Position numbers and translations under genes: made by a program. DNA of 64,000 bases from Frateuria edaphi (lineage in GTDB: Bacteria; Pseudomonadota; Gammaproteobacteria; Xanthomonadales; Rhodanobacteraceae): the NCBI RefSeq assembly GCF_021117405.1, contig NZ_CP088251.1, positions 3,018,501 through 3,082,500 of the forward strand, written 5' to 3'. Below, one piece after another: positions 1 through 8,463 of the stretch. Positions within the stretch are counted from its first letter, which is position 1. Each line of letters opens with the position of its first letter. The notes under the pieces were generated by a model. It was given only the letters and a program-made list of their open reading frames with translations, did no database searches and was not told the DNA's origin.

Positions 1-376
1 CCGGATCACGCGGTGCGCCGTGCACACGGGTGTCCTGCTGCGCGCCCAGGTCGGCGGCAGCCCCGGGGTTGCGCGAAGCCGGCACGCCGGTGCTGTCGCT
101 GGAGACATGCCCGCCGTCGTCGCCGCTGAAGCCCTGCTCGACGCTGCCCTTGCGCGCCGGACCGCCCTCGTCCACCGAAAGGCCCGGCGGATCCACGCGC
201 GGCAGGCCGCCGGGCAGTCCGGCGGCGGCATCGAAGTCCTCGCGCGCCGCCTGGGCGACCTTGTGGCTGATGCCCCCCTGGCTCTGCGTGTTCGAGCCGG
301 CGGTCTTGCCCCCGGCCCCGGCATCCATCGGGCCGCCCATCGGTTCGCGGCCGCGATCGTCGCGTTGGTTGCTCAT
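1..376 (-). CDS. Hypothetical hydrophilic protein, 3' end outside window
   Basis: An open frame starts at the ATG at 376 on the minus strand and runs off the left edge without a stop, so only the first 125 residues are seen. An AAGGGA stretch lies about nine bases before the ATG and could serve as ribosome binding site. The protein begins MSNQRDDRGREPMGG and is rich in Gly, Asp, Ala and Pro, with no membrane segment, signal peptide or recognised domain. Such Gly/Asp-rich small proteins are often uncharacterised stress-related products in this order, but no function can be assigned. Codon use is GC3-rich, like the neighbours. Confidence 0.6.
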   Translation of the reverse strand, partial: MSNQRDDRGREPMGGPMDAGAGGKTAGSNTQSQGGISHKVAQAAREDFDAAAGLPGGLPRVDPPGLSVDEGGPARKGSVEQGFSGDDGGHVSSDSTGVPASRNPGAAADLGAQQDTRVHGAPRDP

Positions 377-574
377 GGCTTTTTCCCTTGGCTGTGCGTA
401 CCGGAAAGTCTGGTCCGACGGCCGTAAGGGCAGCGTCGAAGCGCGCCAGCGGGCTCATCGCCACGGCCGTAGCCTTCGCATTACAGGCATCTAACAAGGT
501 TCGGTGCACATTCAGCATTCCAGGCAGCGATCACAGCGCCGCCAAGGCCCGGTTCGACGGTTCAGGATGCGCAT

Positions 575-784
575 ATGAGCACGCATGCACAGCTTCCCCA
601 TCCATCCCTGTGGCCCACCAACCGGTGGCGCCAGCTGGCGCTGCGTATCGGCCGCCAGCTGGGCCTGATCGCCGATCAGGCACCCGCGCTCCCGCCCACC
701 CGTCGGCAGCAACTGCTCGCGGCGCAGGACCGCCGACGCGCCGAGCAGCGCCGTGCGGCCCAATTGGCACGCGGCCACCGCTGA
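575..784 (+). CDS. Small basic hypothetical protein (69 aa)
   Basis: A 69-codon frame with strongly GC-rich third positions. A CAGGA motif lies about seven bases before the ATG. The product is Arg/Gln/Ala-rich; its C-terminal half looks like a charged helix (RRQQLLAAQDRRRAEQRR). There is no signal peptide, membrane segment or known domain. It stands alone between two minus-strand genes. Codon pattern and a plausible ribosome binding site favour a real gene, but it could be a chance frame in GC-rich DNA. Confidence 0.45.
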   Translation: MSTHAQLPHPSLWPTNRWRQLALRIGRQLGLIADQAPALPPTRRQQLLAAQDRRRAEQRRAAQLARGHR

Positions 785-812
785 TCCCGGACGGAACCGC
801 CCTCGTCAACTC

Positions 813-1034
813 TCAGGGTCCGCAAACCCAGTAATAGAAGTCCTGCGCGATGACCTTCTCGCCGGCCTCCTGCGCGTACCCGTAACGTGCGTGTTCACCG
901 CGCGCCACGATCTGCCGGGCAAAGGCATCGGCCAGGCGCCGGGTCGGATCGCGGCCGAGCAGGAACGCACGGAAACCGTCGTAACGGGCCCGCTCGGTCC
1001 TCGCGTCGGACTGGATGATGTGATCGGCATCCAC
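813..1034 (-). CDS. Small hypothetical protein (73 aa), GTG start
   Basis: The frame could open further upstream, but the GTG at 1034 is preceded by AAGGAG with a nine-base spacer, which decides the start and gives 73 residues beginning (M)DADHIIQSDARTER. The protein is a soluble mix of acidic and basic residues and ends in the aromatic stretch QDFYYWVCGP, which has one cysteine. No known domain is recognised. The good ribosome binding site and uniform GC3 make it likely to be real. It is monocistronic and divergent from the sensor kinase gene to its right. Confidence 0.6.
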   Translation of the reverse strand: MDADHIIQSDARTERARYDGFRAFLLGRDPTRRLADAFARQIVARGEHARYGYAQEAGEKVIAQDFYYWVCGP

Positions 1035-1288
1035 CGGGGCTGACTCCTTGCCGGAAAGACATGCCGGCGCACGTACCACCGCTCGCCTGGCACCGCCAGC
1101 CTACGTTCGTCCGGGTGAAGCTGCCGCGCGCGATCGGTCGTCGGCGCCTGCATCGAACTGACGCGCGCCACCACTGCCGACGGAACCTACACGTTCCTTT
1201 GCCCCGCGCAGTCAGACGCTGGGGTCGCTTGCGCATTCCCGTGTCCGCGTGAGCGACGCCCGACACGCCCTGGGACCGCCTCCGAGCC

Positions 1289-3643
1289 ATGTCCCCTCAC
1301 CGCGATGCCACCGACGAGCACGGCCGCCCCCAACGGGAGGCCCGCCTCGAACAGGAGAACGCGCGCTTGCGTGCGGCGCTCGAGCGTGCCGGCGTGGATG
1401 TCGACGCAGCGCTGGGCGAGGCCGATGTCGCGCGCCAGGCGACCCGGCAGGCGCATGACGACGCAGCCACCGCCGCCCAGGATCACCAACGAGCGATGGA
1501 GCGGGGCCGCGAAAGGCTGGCCGATGCGGAGGCCCTCAATGCCGACCTGCGCCGAAGCAATGCCGCGCTGGCGGCCAGCCAGGCCGCCCTGAGCCGGAGC
1601 CGGGAACGGTTCCACGGCCTGTTCGCCATGAATACGCTCGGGGTGATGATCTGGGGAGCGGAGCTGACCCTTGCCGAAGTGAACGACGGTTTCCTGGCGA
1701 TGACCGGATTCAGCCGCGAGGAAGCGATCGGCCTGTCCTGGCAGGCGCTGACGCCGCAGGACTTCCACGCGGTCTCGCTCCGCGCCATCGAGCAGCTTAA
1801 GGCCACCGGGGAATGCACTCCCTACGAGAAGCAGTACCTGCGCAAGGACGGTTCGCGGTGGTGGGGTCGTTTTGCCGCGCGCAGGGTCGGCGAGGTGACG
1901 CTGGGCGTGGTGCTGGATGTCAGCGACCGTCGCGACGCACAGGAGGCCCTGCGCGAGAGCGAGGAGCAGCTGCGCCTGATCGTGGAGAGCGCCCGCGATT
2001 ACGCCATCCTCGCGACGGATCCGGAAGGCATCATCACGCGCTGGCTACCCGGCGCGACCGCGGTGTTCGGCTGGTCCGCCGAGGAAGTCATCGGACGGCC
2101 CGCAACCTTCATCTTCACTCCCGAGGATCGCGCCTCGGGCCGCCCCGTCAGGGAAATGGCGACCGCGCGCGAGCACGGTGTGGCGCCGGACGTGCGCTGG
2201 CATCTGCGGCGCGACGGCTCGCGGGTGTTCATCGAGGGCCACATGATGGCGCTGCGCGGGCCGGGCGGCGAACTGCGCGGCTACCTGAAGATCGGCCAGG
2301 ACATCACCGAACGCTGGATGGCCGAGGAACAGCTGCGCGAGAGCGAGAGCGCGCTGCGCCACCTCAACGAAACCCTGGAAGCCCAGGTCGACGCGCGCAC
2401 CGCCGAACTGCGTCAGGCCGTGGAAGCACTGCATGCCGAGGCGGTCGACCGCATGCAGATCGAAGAGGCGCTGCGCCAGGCGCAGAAGATGGAAGCGGTC
2501 GGCCAGCTCACCGGTGGCCTGGCGCACGATTTCAACAACCTGCTGACCGGCATCGTCGGCAGCCTCGATCTGCTGCACCGGCGCACGGCGCAGGGGCGCT
2601 ACAACGACCTGGACCGCTACATCGCCGCCGCCCGCGGCGCCGCGGACCGCGCGTCGGCGCTGACCCACCGCCTGCTGGCGTTCTCCCGGCGCCAGACGCT
2701 CGATCCGCGCCCGACCGACCTCAACGCCCTCGTGCACGGCATGGTCGAGTTGCTCCGGCGCACCATCGGTCCGCACATCAGCCTGGAGGTCGAACGCGCG
2801 GAGGACCTGTGGACCACGCTGTGCGATCCCAACCAGCTGGAAAACGCGCTGCTCAACCTGTGCATCAATGCCCGCGATGCCATGCCCGGCGGCGGGCGCC
2901 TGGTCATCGATACCGGCAACACGCGCCTAGACGCCGCGGCCGCCAAGGGGCTGGACATGGTGCCGGGCGCGTACGTCGCGCTGCGCGTGACCGATACCGG
3001 AACAGGCATGCCGCCGGAGGTGATCGCGCGCGCCTTCGACCCGTTCTACACCACCAAGCCGCAGGGCCAGGGCACCGGACTGGGGCTGTCTATGGTGTAC
3101 GGCTTCGCGCGCCAGAGCGGCGGCCAGGTGCGCATCGAGTCCACGCCCGGGCGCGGCAGCGTGGTGACGATCTACCTGCCCCGCCACAAGGGCCAGCCCG
3201 CGACCGACGCCGGCATCACCGACCTGGCGAGCACGCCCCAGGCCGGCGCCAACGAGGCCGTACTGGTGGTCGACGATGAGCCGACGGTTCGCATGCTGGT
3301 GGGCGAGGTGCTGCGCGAGCTCGGCTACACCGCGATCGAAGCGGGCGACGCGGCCTCGGCGTTGCGGGTGTTGCAGTCGCAGGCGCGCGTGGACCTGCTG
3401 GTCACGGATATCGGTCTGCCCGGCGGTATCGGCGGGCGGCAGCTGGCCGACACGGCAAGGGCGTCGCGCCCCACGTTGCGCGTGCTGTTCATCACCGGCT
3501 ATGCCGAACACACCGCGCTCGGCTCCCTGCAGCCCGGCATGCAGGTGATGGTCAAGCCGTTCGCCATGGATGCGCTGGCCGCGCGCATCCGCGACATGCT
3601 CGGTGGCGCGCCGCCCCAGGGCGCTCCTCCCACGGCGCGCTGA
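1289..3643 (+). CDS. PAS-domain hybrid sensor histidine kinase/response regulator
   Basis: A 784-residue hybrid two-component kinase. An N-terminal coiled coil (about residues 15-105) is followed by two PAS domains (about 105-215 and 225-345), a second coiled coil (350-395), a HisKA dimerisation domain with phospho-acceptor His413 in AHDFNN, and an HATPase_c domain with the N box [13 protein letters not shown] (523-535) and the G boxes DTGTGMPP and [13 protein letters not shown]-terminal receiver domain (about 655-775) has the acidic pair D662/D663, phospho-acceptor Asp707 (VTDIGLP) and Lys756 (VKPF). There is no membrane segment, so it is probably cytoplasmic and senses through the PAS domains. 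No partner regulator gene is adjacent, as is usual for such orphan hybrids. It converges with the GNAT gene downstream. Confidence 0.93.
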   Translation: MSPHRDATDEHGRPQREARLEQENARLRAALERAGVDVDAALGEADVARQATRQAHDDAATAAQDHQRAMERGRERLADAEALNADLRRSNAALAASQAALSRSRERFHGLFAMNTLGVMIWGAELTLAEVNDGFLAMTGFSREEAIGLSWQALTPQDFHAVSLRAIEQLKATGECTPYEKQYLRKDGSRWWGRFAARRVGEVTLGVVLDVSDRRDAQEALRESEEQLRLIVESARDYAILATDPEGIITRWLPGATAVFGWSAEEVIGRPATFIFTPEDRASGRPVREMATAREHGVAPDVRWHLRRDGSRVFIEGHMMALRGPGGELRGYLKIGQDITERWMAEEQLRESESALRHLNETLEAQVDARTAELRQAVEALHAEAVDRMQIEEALRQAQKMEAVGQLTGGLAHDFNNLLTGIVGSLDLLHRRTAQGRYNDLDRYIAAARGAADRASALTHRLLAFSRRQTLDPRPTDLNALVHGMVELLRRTIGPHISLEVERAEDLWTTLCDPNQLENALLNLCINARDAMPGGGRLVIDTGNTRLDAAAAKGLDMVPGAYVALRVTDTGTGMPPEVIARAFDPFYTTKPQGQGTGLGLSMVYGFARQSGGQVRIESTPGRGSVVTIYLPRHKGQPATDAGITDLASTPQAGANEAVLVVDDEPTVRMLVGEVLRELGYTAIEAGDAASALRVLQSQARVDLLVTDIGLPGGIGGRQLADTARASRPTLRVLFITGYAEHTALGSLQPGMQVMVKPFAMDALAARIRDMLGGAPPQGAPPTAR

Positions 3644-3679
3644 GGACTCTCGCGACGATGGGCCGCAGGGGGATGGGCG

Positions 3680-4201
3680 TCACCGCAACACGAGGCTGAA
3701 GCCAAACACCGGCAACTCGCCCTGCATGAAATCCAGTTCCGGCGCTCGCTCGAAGCCCAGCCGCTCGTACATGCCCCAGGCGACCTGCATGGCGCGGGTG
3801 GTATGCAACACCACGCGTGCATGGCCGCGCTCGCGTGCGCGCTGGATGCAGGCCTCGGTCAGCGCCCGCCCCACGCCCAGGCCACGCGCCGCCGGCGCCA
3901 CGCCCAGCAGGCGGATGCCCGAGGCGTCGAGGAGCGTGCCGGCGCTGCCGCCCGAGCCGTAGTGCGCCATGTCGCCGAAATAGACCACGCCGCCGAGCAG
4001 CCGGTCGTCGGCGTCCAGCGCCACCAGCAACTGCGCCCGTGGCTTGCGGGTGAATTCGCCGATGTTCGCCAGCAGGGCGTAGTAGCGCGGCTGTTCGTCG
4101 GGACCGGGAAAACCCTCAAGCCGCGCGTACACGTCCACCAGCAGGCGCCCAAGCGCATCGAATTCCCCGGGGCGCGCCTCGCGGATGCGCACGCCGGTCA
4201 T
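3680..4201 (-). CDS. GNAT family N-acetyltransferase
   Basis: A 173-residue protein with a GNAT fold. The acetyl-CoA pyrophosphate-binding motif is RGLGVGRAL near residue 108, followed by the C-terminal segment MYERLGFE typical of motif B. The substrate is unknown. The ATG at 4201 overlaps the stop of the upstream 66-aa gene as ATGA, which fixes the start and implies translational coupling; longer versions of the frame upstream are shadows of that gene. It is the last gene of a short minus-strand run (5098 to 3680). Confidence 0.87.
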   Translation of the reverse strand: MTGVRIREARPGEFDALGRLLVDVYARLEGFPGPDEQPRYYALLANIGEFTRKPRAQLLVALDADDRLLGGVVYFGDMAHYGSGGSAGTLLDASGIRLLGVAPAARGLGVGRALTEACIQRARERGHARVVLHTTRAMQVAWGMYERLGFERAPELDFMQGELPVFGFSLVLR

Positions 4202-4398
4202 TGGTCGCTCGAACGCACCCGCGCGAGACCCGCCGGCGTCAATTCCAGTATCGGTGCGCCTTCGCAAACGTGCTCGGGCCGGCGCACCAGCCCGGCCAGC
4301 GTGAGCCGCGCCACGGCCGGTTCCGGCACGGTGGCGCCCTGCCCTTCGGCCACGCGGGCGAGGTGGGCCAGGTCCTCCAGGTCGAGCTTGTCGCTCAT
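4198..4398 (-). CDS. Small acidic hypothetical protein (66 aa)
   Basis: A 66-residue protein (starts MSDKLDLEDLAHLARVAEG). Its ATG overlaps the stop codon of the upstream HExxH-protein gene (ATGA), and its own stop overlaps the GNAT start in the same way, so it sits tightly inside an operon. The sequence has two short predicted helices and a pattern (RLTLAGLV, LELTPAGLARV) suggesting a mini winged-helix or regulator-like fold, but no named family is recognised. The coupling on both sides is the best evidence that it is real. Confidence 0.7.
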   Translation of the reverse strand: MSDKLDLEDLAHLARVAEGQGATVPEPAVARLTLAGLVRRPEHVCEGAPILELTPAGLARVRSSDQ

Positions 4399-4808
4399 CG
4401 TCGGCGTCCTTCGGTCGCGTTCCCGGGCCTGCGCGCAAACGGCCACCAACCCGTGCCCCAGCGGGCATAGCGATCGGCCGCCCGCTCGAACCGATTGTGC
4501 ACGCTGACGCCCCCGCACAGCAGGTACAGCGGCAGGAACAGCGGGCCCAGCACCATGTACTGGTACACGTGCGCGCGCTCGTGGTCGGCCAGCGATACGC
4601 GCGGTTCGACCGCGTGCCCGGCGCGATGCGCGTAGGTCGGGCAGGCCACGTCCAGGCTGTCGCCCGTGTGCAGGATGACGTTGCCCAGGGTCAGCGCGCC
4701 GCCGGACGTCCACGGCATCCGCTCGAACACCAGCGCGCGTTCGCGTGGGCGCCATCGCACGCGCGCGCCCACCATCAGGCCGATACCGCCGGCAAGCAGT
4801 CCGAGCAA
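4395..4808 (-). CDS. Small HExxH-containing membrane protein
   Basis: About 137 residues from a TTG at 4808; no ATG precedes it in frame, so a CTG or this TTG is used and the exact start is uncertain. It has an N-terminal hydrophobic segment (LGLLAGGIGLMVG), a metallopeptidase-like HERAH motif followed by QYMVLGPLFLPLYLL (a second membrane segment), then NRFERAADRYA, which could supply a third ligand in the manner of ExxAD. Small proteins with HExxHxxQY-x-GPLFLPxYL are widespread and uncharacterised; proteolytic activity is not shown. It overlaps the following 66-aa gene by 4 bp. Confidence 0.72.
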   Translation of the reverse strand: MLGLLAGGIGLMVGARVRWRPRERALVFERMPWTSGGALTLGNVILHTGDSLDVACPTYAHRAGHAVEPRVSLADHERAHVYQYMVLGPLFLPLYLLCGGVSVHNRFERAADRYARWGTGWWPFARRPGNATEGRRR

Positions 4809-4888
4809 CGTGTTGGGCGAGGCCCACAGGCCGCCCAGCGCGAGGCCGAGGACGCCGGCCAGGCGCGGTTGATGGCGTGCGTGCGCCC

Positions 4889-5098
4889 TCAGCAGGACCC
4901 CACCAGTTCGTGCGCGAACGAACTGGCCGCCGCCATCGCCTGGTCCTCGTCGCGGAAGTGTTCGCCGGGCACCACGCGCATGGTGCCGTCCGGGAGACGC
5001 ACGGTGACGCTCAGCAGGCCGTCGGCCTGCTCGTTGAGGATCGCCACGAAATGCTTGCCGCTGTCCTCGAAGGTGCGCTCATGGTGGGTGTGCTGCAT
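4889..5098 (-). CDS. Small hypothetical protein (69 aa)
   Basis: The start is the ATG at 5098, preceded by GAGGAG about seven bases upstream. The 69-residue product (MQHTHHERTFEDSGKHF...) has a small alpha/beta layout: a beta-hairpin-like segment ISVTV/LPDGTMRVVPGE followed by a helix FRDEDQAMAAASSFAHELV. The layout and C-terminal helix resemble the 64-aa protein at 19604-19798, suggesting a small paralogous family. No function is known. It lies 80 bp upstream of the HExxH protein and may head the same transcript. Confidence 0.72.
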   Translation of the reverse strand: MQHTHHERTFEDSGKHFVAILNEQADGLLSVTVRLPDGTMRVVPGEHFRDEDQAMAAASSFAHELVGSC

Positions 5099-5177
5099 GG
5101 AAAGCTCCTCGTGGGTGGAATGGTTCCATCTTGCGGGCGGCCATCGCCAACGCAAGCAGGCACGGCCGCAGCCGCAA

Positions 5178-5447
5178 CTAGACCTGCAACGGGCCGGGCG
5201 GGAAAGGACGCGGGATCAACGCGGTATCGCCCTGCTTGCGCTTGGCCGCCGCGATGCCTGCCTGGCAACCGGCTTCGGCCGCCTCGAACAGGTCCGCGTA
5301 CGGGGCGCCGTTCCGCACGGTGTCGGTACGGATCAACGGCAGGCCGGGCTGGGCCCGCAACAGGGCGAACTGGCCGACAAAGCCCGGCCCGTCGGCGGGC
5401 ACGATCCACGAACCCACCACCACGATGTCCCCGACGAGGTATGCCAT
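5178..5447 (-). CDS. Hypothetical protein (89 aa)
   Basis: The ATG at 5447 follows a GGAGGAG motif at good spacing, so a shorter start is chosen over upstream in-frame codons. The protein (MAYLVGDIVVVGSWIVPADGPG...) has an N-terminal hydrophobic beta-rich stretch, a central ALLRAQPGLPLIRTDTVRNG segment and the helix LFEAAEAGCQAGIAAAKRK. There is no clear signal peptide or known domain. It is in the same direction as the following 69-aa gene, with an 80 bp gap. Confidence 0.65.
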   Translation of the reverse strand: MAYLVGDIVVVGSWIVPADGPGFVGQFALLRAQPGLPLIRTDTVRNGAPYADLFEAAEAGCQAGIAAAKRKQGDTALIPRPFPPGPLQV

Positions 5448-5574
5448 GCATCCGCTCCTCCGCCTCGGCGTGCCCATGGTGGGCTCGCGCCACATCACGC
5501 CAGCATGAAAATCATGCGGACAAGGCGGTGAAGTGTGACCTCCTGCTCACGGCAGGCGCCGATCGCGCAGACGT

Positions 5575-6012
5575 TCAGGCAGGCGACGGCAACAGGGAGG
5601 TGCGGAACTGGAAGCACTCGATGCCCAGTCCCTCGCGGAAGTAGAACCGGTGCGCCTGCTCACGCACCACCCGGGAGATCAGTTGCAACTCGCTGCAACC
5701 TTGTGCGCGACCGGTTTCCTTGAGCCAGTCCAGCAGCCGCGCGCCGTAGCCGCGCGAGCGCACGCGCGCGTCGGTGACGAAGTCGTCCACGTACAGCAGG
5801 CGGCCGCAGTAGAGCATGTGCATGATGCGGTATCCGGCCACCGCGCGGACCTCTCCCTCGTCCACCAGACAGGCCAGGCGGAATCCGTCGGACTGCATCA
5901 GCTCGCGTATCCGCCGAACATACGCGGCGCGTTCGAGCGATGGCCTGAGCTGCACCATCACGTCGAAGGTACTGGCGATCCCGGCATCGGTTTCGACCTG
6001 TTCGATGATCAC
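5575..6012 (-). CDS. GNAT family N-acetyltransferase, GTG start
   Basis: A 145-residue acetyltransferase. The GTG at 6012 is preceded by GGAG with a six-base spacer, and upstream residues look non-coding. The acetyl-CoA motif is RSRGYGARLLDWL, and the C-terminal motif-B region reads HRFYFREGLGIECFQF. The central YCGRLLYVDDFVTDARVRS strand-turn is typical of GNATs acting on small molecules; a substrate cannot be assigned. It is monocistronic or loosely grouped with the DUF1203 gene upstream. Confidence 0.85.
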   Translation of the reverse strand: MIIEQVETDAGIASTFDVMVQLRPSLERAAYVRRIRELMQSDGFRLACLVDEGEVRAVAGYRIMHMLYCGRLLYVDDFVTDARVRSRGYGARLLDWLKETGRAQGCSELQLISRVVREQAHRFYFREGLGIECFQFRTSLLPSPA

Positions 6013-6101
6013 GGACGTCTCCGGAAGATGTGCGCGGCCAATGTAGCGATTTCCATGGCAGGCGGGCACCCGGCTCATCCGTCGACGCCGTCAGCGCCCC
6101 C

Positions 6102-6569
6102 TCAGGCGCGGTCGATGCGCGCTGCGTAGCAGCCCCGCGTGGCGTAGTGCGCGTGCAGGTAGTCCACGCTCGGCCGGGCGAACAGGCGCCTGATCGCCGC
6201 GTCCATGTCGGAGCCGTCGACCAGTTCGGCCTCGACCATCATGTGGCTGGCGTCGAACGCGCGCAGCGAAATCGGCCGGATGCGGATGACGTCCGGGATG
6301 TGGTCGACGGCGTCGTAGGCGGCGTCGGCACCCTCGCGCACGAAGATGGCATGGCTGGCGCGGAACGGCGTGTCGGCAGGTTGGTGGGTGTAGTTCAGCA
6401 GCAACGCCGTCTCGCCGGGCTCGAGGTCGCGCAGCTCGATGCGGTCGGGGAAGCCGGGCGCGTGATCGACCACGTAACGGCGTGCGCCGGCGGCGGCCAG
6501 CGCCGCTTCGTCCAGGCCGAACAGGTGGCGGAAGGGTTCGGGCGAAAGCCCGCGGATACGGAAGGCCAT
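6102..6569 (-). CDS. DUF1203 family protein
   Basis: A 155-residue soluble protein starting MAFRIRGLSPEPFRHLFGLDEAALAA. The ATG at 6569 has TTGGAG about eight bases upstream. The layout (FRIxGL...F..LF, a central LRDLEPGETALLLNYTHQPADTPFRASHAIFVREG block, and a C-terminal DYLHAHYATRGCYAARI) matches the DUF1203 family, whose members are about 150-160 aa and of unknown function. Conserved His and Tyr residues cluster near the end. Confidence 0.82.
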   Translation of the reverse strand: MAFRIRGLSPEPFRHLFGLDEAALAAAGARRYVVDHAPGFPDRIELRDLEPGETALLLNYTHQPADTPFRASHAIFVREGADAAYDAVDHIPDVIRIRPISLRAFDASHMMVEAELVDGSDMDAAIRRLFARPSVDYLHAHYATRGCYAARIDRA

Positions 6570-6732
6570 GACGAACTCCAACGGAGTGGGATCGCGCAAG
6601 GCTAGGTCGTGCGCTGCCACCGGGCACTCCGGTTCTTGCGCAGGCCGCCCGCCGCCGCAGCTCGACGCCGCGCTCACGCGCACTTTCGCGCGTGGGCCGA
6701 GAATGGCTGCAAATCATCGATGGGAGCAGCGC

Positions 6733-6921
6733 ATGAACACGTCCAATCCCGGCAAGGGCGACGAGGCGGACCGCAAGCAGCGTGCCGGCGCCGATCCCGG
6801 CAAGGCGATCCCCAAACGCCCGGCGGACACGACCGCCAGCGGCGATGCCACGAACGACACCGGCGAGGACAACCAGCGCCAGAAGGGTGAGCGGCCCGCG
6901 GACGATTACGTGCGCCGCTGA
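6733..6921 (+). CDS. Small hydrophilic hypothetical protein (62 aa)
   Basis: The ATG at 6733 is preceded by GGAG with a six-base spacer. The 62-residue product is almost entirely polar (Lys, Asp, Gly, Asn, Arg) and probably disordered, with no hydrophobic segment or cysteine. It resembles the many short hydrophilic stress-type proteins of this order, but no family is recognised. It is monocistronic, between the divergent DUF1203 gene and the beta-lactamase. Confidence 0.6.
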   Translation: MNTSNPGKGDEADRKQRAGADPGKAIPKRPADTTASGDATNDTGEDNQRQKGERPADDYVRR

Positions 6922-7050
6922 GCGCCGGCGCATCGCTGCCGGGCGACGAGACCCCGGCGCCCGATGCCCGTCAATTGCCCGCGCCCTGGCCGCTGACAGG
7001 CTCAACGATCCCCCAGGATCGCGTCTTCGTTCCTGCCGAAGGCGACCCAC

Positions 7051-7926
7051 ATGAAACGCCGCGACTTCATCAAGGGGAGCCTGCTGGGCGCCCTGCTCCC
7101 GGCCGCACTGGCCCAGGCGCGGCCGGACGCAGCCGCCGCGCCCGACGCGGCCGCCCGGCTCGCCGCGCTGCAAAGGAACCACGGTGGGCGCCTGGGCGTG
7201 GCCATCCTCGACACGGGCAGCGGCCGGCGCGTGGACTGCCGCGGCGACGAGCGGTTCCTGATGTGCAGCACTTTCAAGGTGCTGGCCGTGGCTGCGGTCC
7301 TCGCGCGGGTCGACCGCGGCGATGAGCGGCTGGACCGGCGCATCGTGTTCGGTCCGAACGTATTGCTCGACTATGCGCCGGTCACCCGGCTGCATATCGG
7401 CGCTCCGGGCATGACGGTCGAGGCGCTGTGCGCGGCGACGCTCACCCTCAGCGACAACACGGCCGCCAACCTGCTGCTCGACGCGCTCGGCGGGCCGCAG
7501 GCGGTCACCGCCTTCGTGCGCGGACTGGGCGACACCGTGACCCGGCTGGACCGCACCGAGCCGGAACTCAACGTCACCCGTCCCGGCGACCTGCGCGACA
7601 CCAGCACGCCGCGCGCGATGCTCGACACCCTGCGGCACCTCCTGCTGGGCGAGGCGCTGGGCGCCGCGTCCCGGGCGCGGCTGCTCGGCTGGATGCGCGG
7701 CTGCCTGACCGGCACCGACAAGCTGCGTGCCGGCCTGCCCGCCGGCTGGAGCGCAGGCGACAAGACCGGCAGCGGCGCGCAGGGCGAAACCAACGACATC
7801 GCCATCCTGTTTCCGCCGGATCGCCCGCCGCTGCTGGTCACCGCCTATTACGCCGCGCCCGCCATCGACGCGCGCCAGCGCGGTGCGGTGCTTGCCGAGG
7901 TGGGGCGGATCGCCGCCGCGCTCTAG
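7051..7926 (+). CDS. Class A beta-lactamase, L2-like, Tat signal
   Basis: A 291-residue serine beta-lactamase that hydrolyses beta-lactams in the periplasm. The N-terminus MKRRDFIKGSLLGALLPAALAQA has a twin-arginine motif and a hydrophobic stretch, indicating Tat export. Active-site motifs are all present: S73-T-F-K76 (Ambler 70-73), S134-D-N136 (SDN loop), E170-P-E-L-N (omega loop, Ambler Glu166) and K238-T-G (Ambler 234-236). The blocks MCSTFK, SDNTAANLL and EPELN strongly recall Stenotrophomonas L2 and related Xanthomonad enzymes. The Cys before the catalytic Ser has no Cys partner after KTG, so the carbapenemase disulfide of KPC/SME enzymes is absent. No ampR-type regulator is adjacent. 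GAAGG lies about nine bases before the ATG. Confidence 0.93.
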   Translation: MKRRDFIKGSLLGALLPAALAQARPDAAAAPDAAARLAALQRNHGGRLGVAILDTGSGRRVDCRGDERFLMCSTFKVLAVAAVLARVDRGDERLDRRIVFGPNVLLDYAPVTRLHIGAPGMTVEALCAATLTLSDNTAANLLLDALGGPQAVTAFVRGLGDTVTRLDRTEPELNVTRPGDLRDTSTPRAMLDTLRHLLLGEALGAASRARLLGWMRGCLTGTDKLRAGLPAGWSAGDKTGSGAQGETNDIAILFPPDRPPLLVTAYYAAPAIDARQRGAVLAEVGRIAAAL

Positions 7927-8032
7927 CGGGCGATGCTCTCCCGCACGTGGTCGCTTCGACTCCGGCGCTTTGCGCCTACGCTCGTCGCGAACGGATGGGA
8001 GGTGCAACCTGGAGTTGGCGCGCGCTGGCGCG

Positions 8033-8446
8033 TCAGCGTCCGATGTATGCGGTGCGGCGAAAGCGCAACGCGGACCAGTCCTGATCGATGGCGACCTGGC
8101 GCACGCTGTCGAAGCCCAGGGAGCGGATGACGTCCCATCCGCTGTCGCGATTGAACTCGCACTGGTAACGCCGGGATGCCGCTTTCGGATAGGCGAACCA
8201 CAGCACGGCATCGCCCTCGGCCTTGGCCGCCAGCACCCTCGACATCGCGTCCAGCTCGCGCTGTGTCGTCAGGAAGGCCAGCGCGAACGCCACGCTTGCC
8301 GTGCCGGCCGGGTCGCGCAGCACGCTGACGCCTTCGAGCGCCTGCAACTCCGGCTCGAAACTGGCCGGCGCGTCGACGACCAGGATCGCGGCCTGGCCTT
8401 TCAGGTTGAGCTTGGCGAAGACGGACGGCACGGTCGGATCTTTCAT
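8033..8446 (-). CDS. DUF3052-like small protein
   Basis: A 137-residue soluble protein. The arrangement GQAAILVVDAPASFE, then DAVLWFAYPKAASRR, then FNRDSGWDVIRSLGFDSVRQVAIDQDWSALRFRR fits DUF3052, a conserved family of unknown function in which the last block is most conserved. The start is taken at the ATG at 8446, 17 bp after the upstream peptidase stop; a GGAG touches the ATG directly, so an upstream non-ATG start is possible. It is probably co-transcribed with the M14-like gene. Confidence 0.75.
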   Translation of the reverse strand: MKDPTVPSVFAKLNLKGQAAILVVDAPASFEPELQALEGVSVLRDPAGTASVAFALAFLTTQRELDAMSRVLAAKAEGDAVLWFAYPKAASRRYQCEFNRDSGWDVIRSLGFDSVRQVAIDQDWSALRFRRTAYIGR

Positions 8447-8463
8447 CTCCAGCGCGATCGCGT

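Noticed and set aside
7051..7926. KPC/SME-type carbapenemase
   Set aside because: The Cys after KTG needed for the carbapenemase disulfide is missing; the sequence is L2-like.
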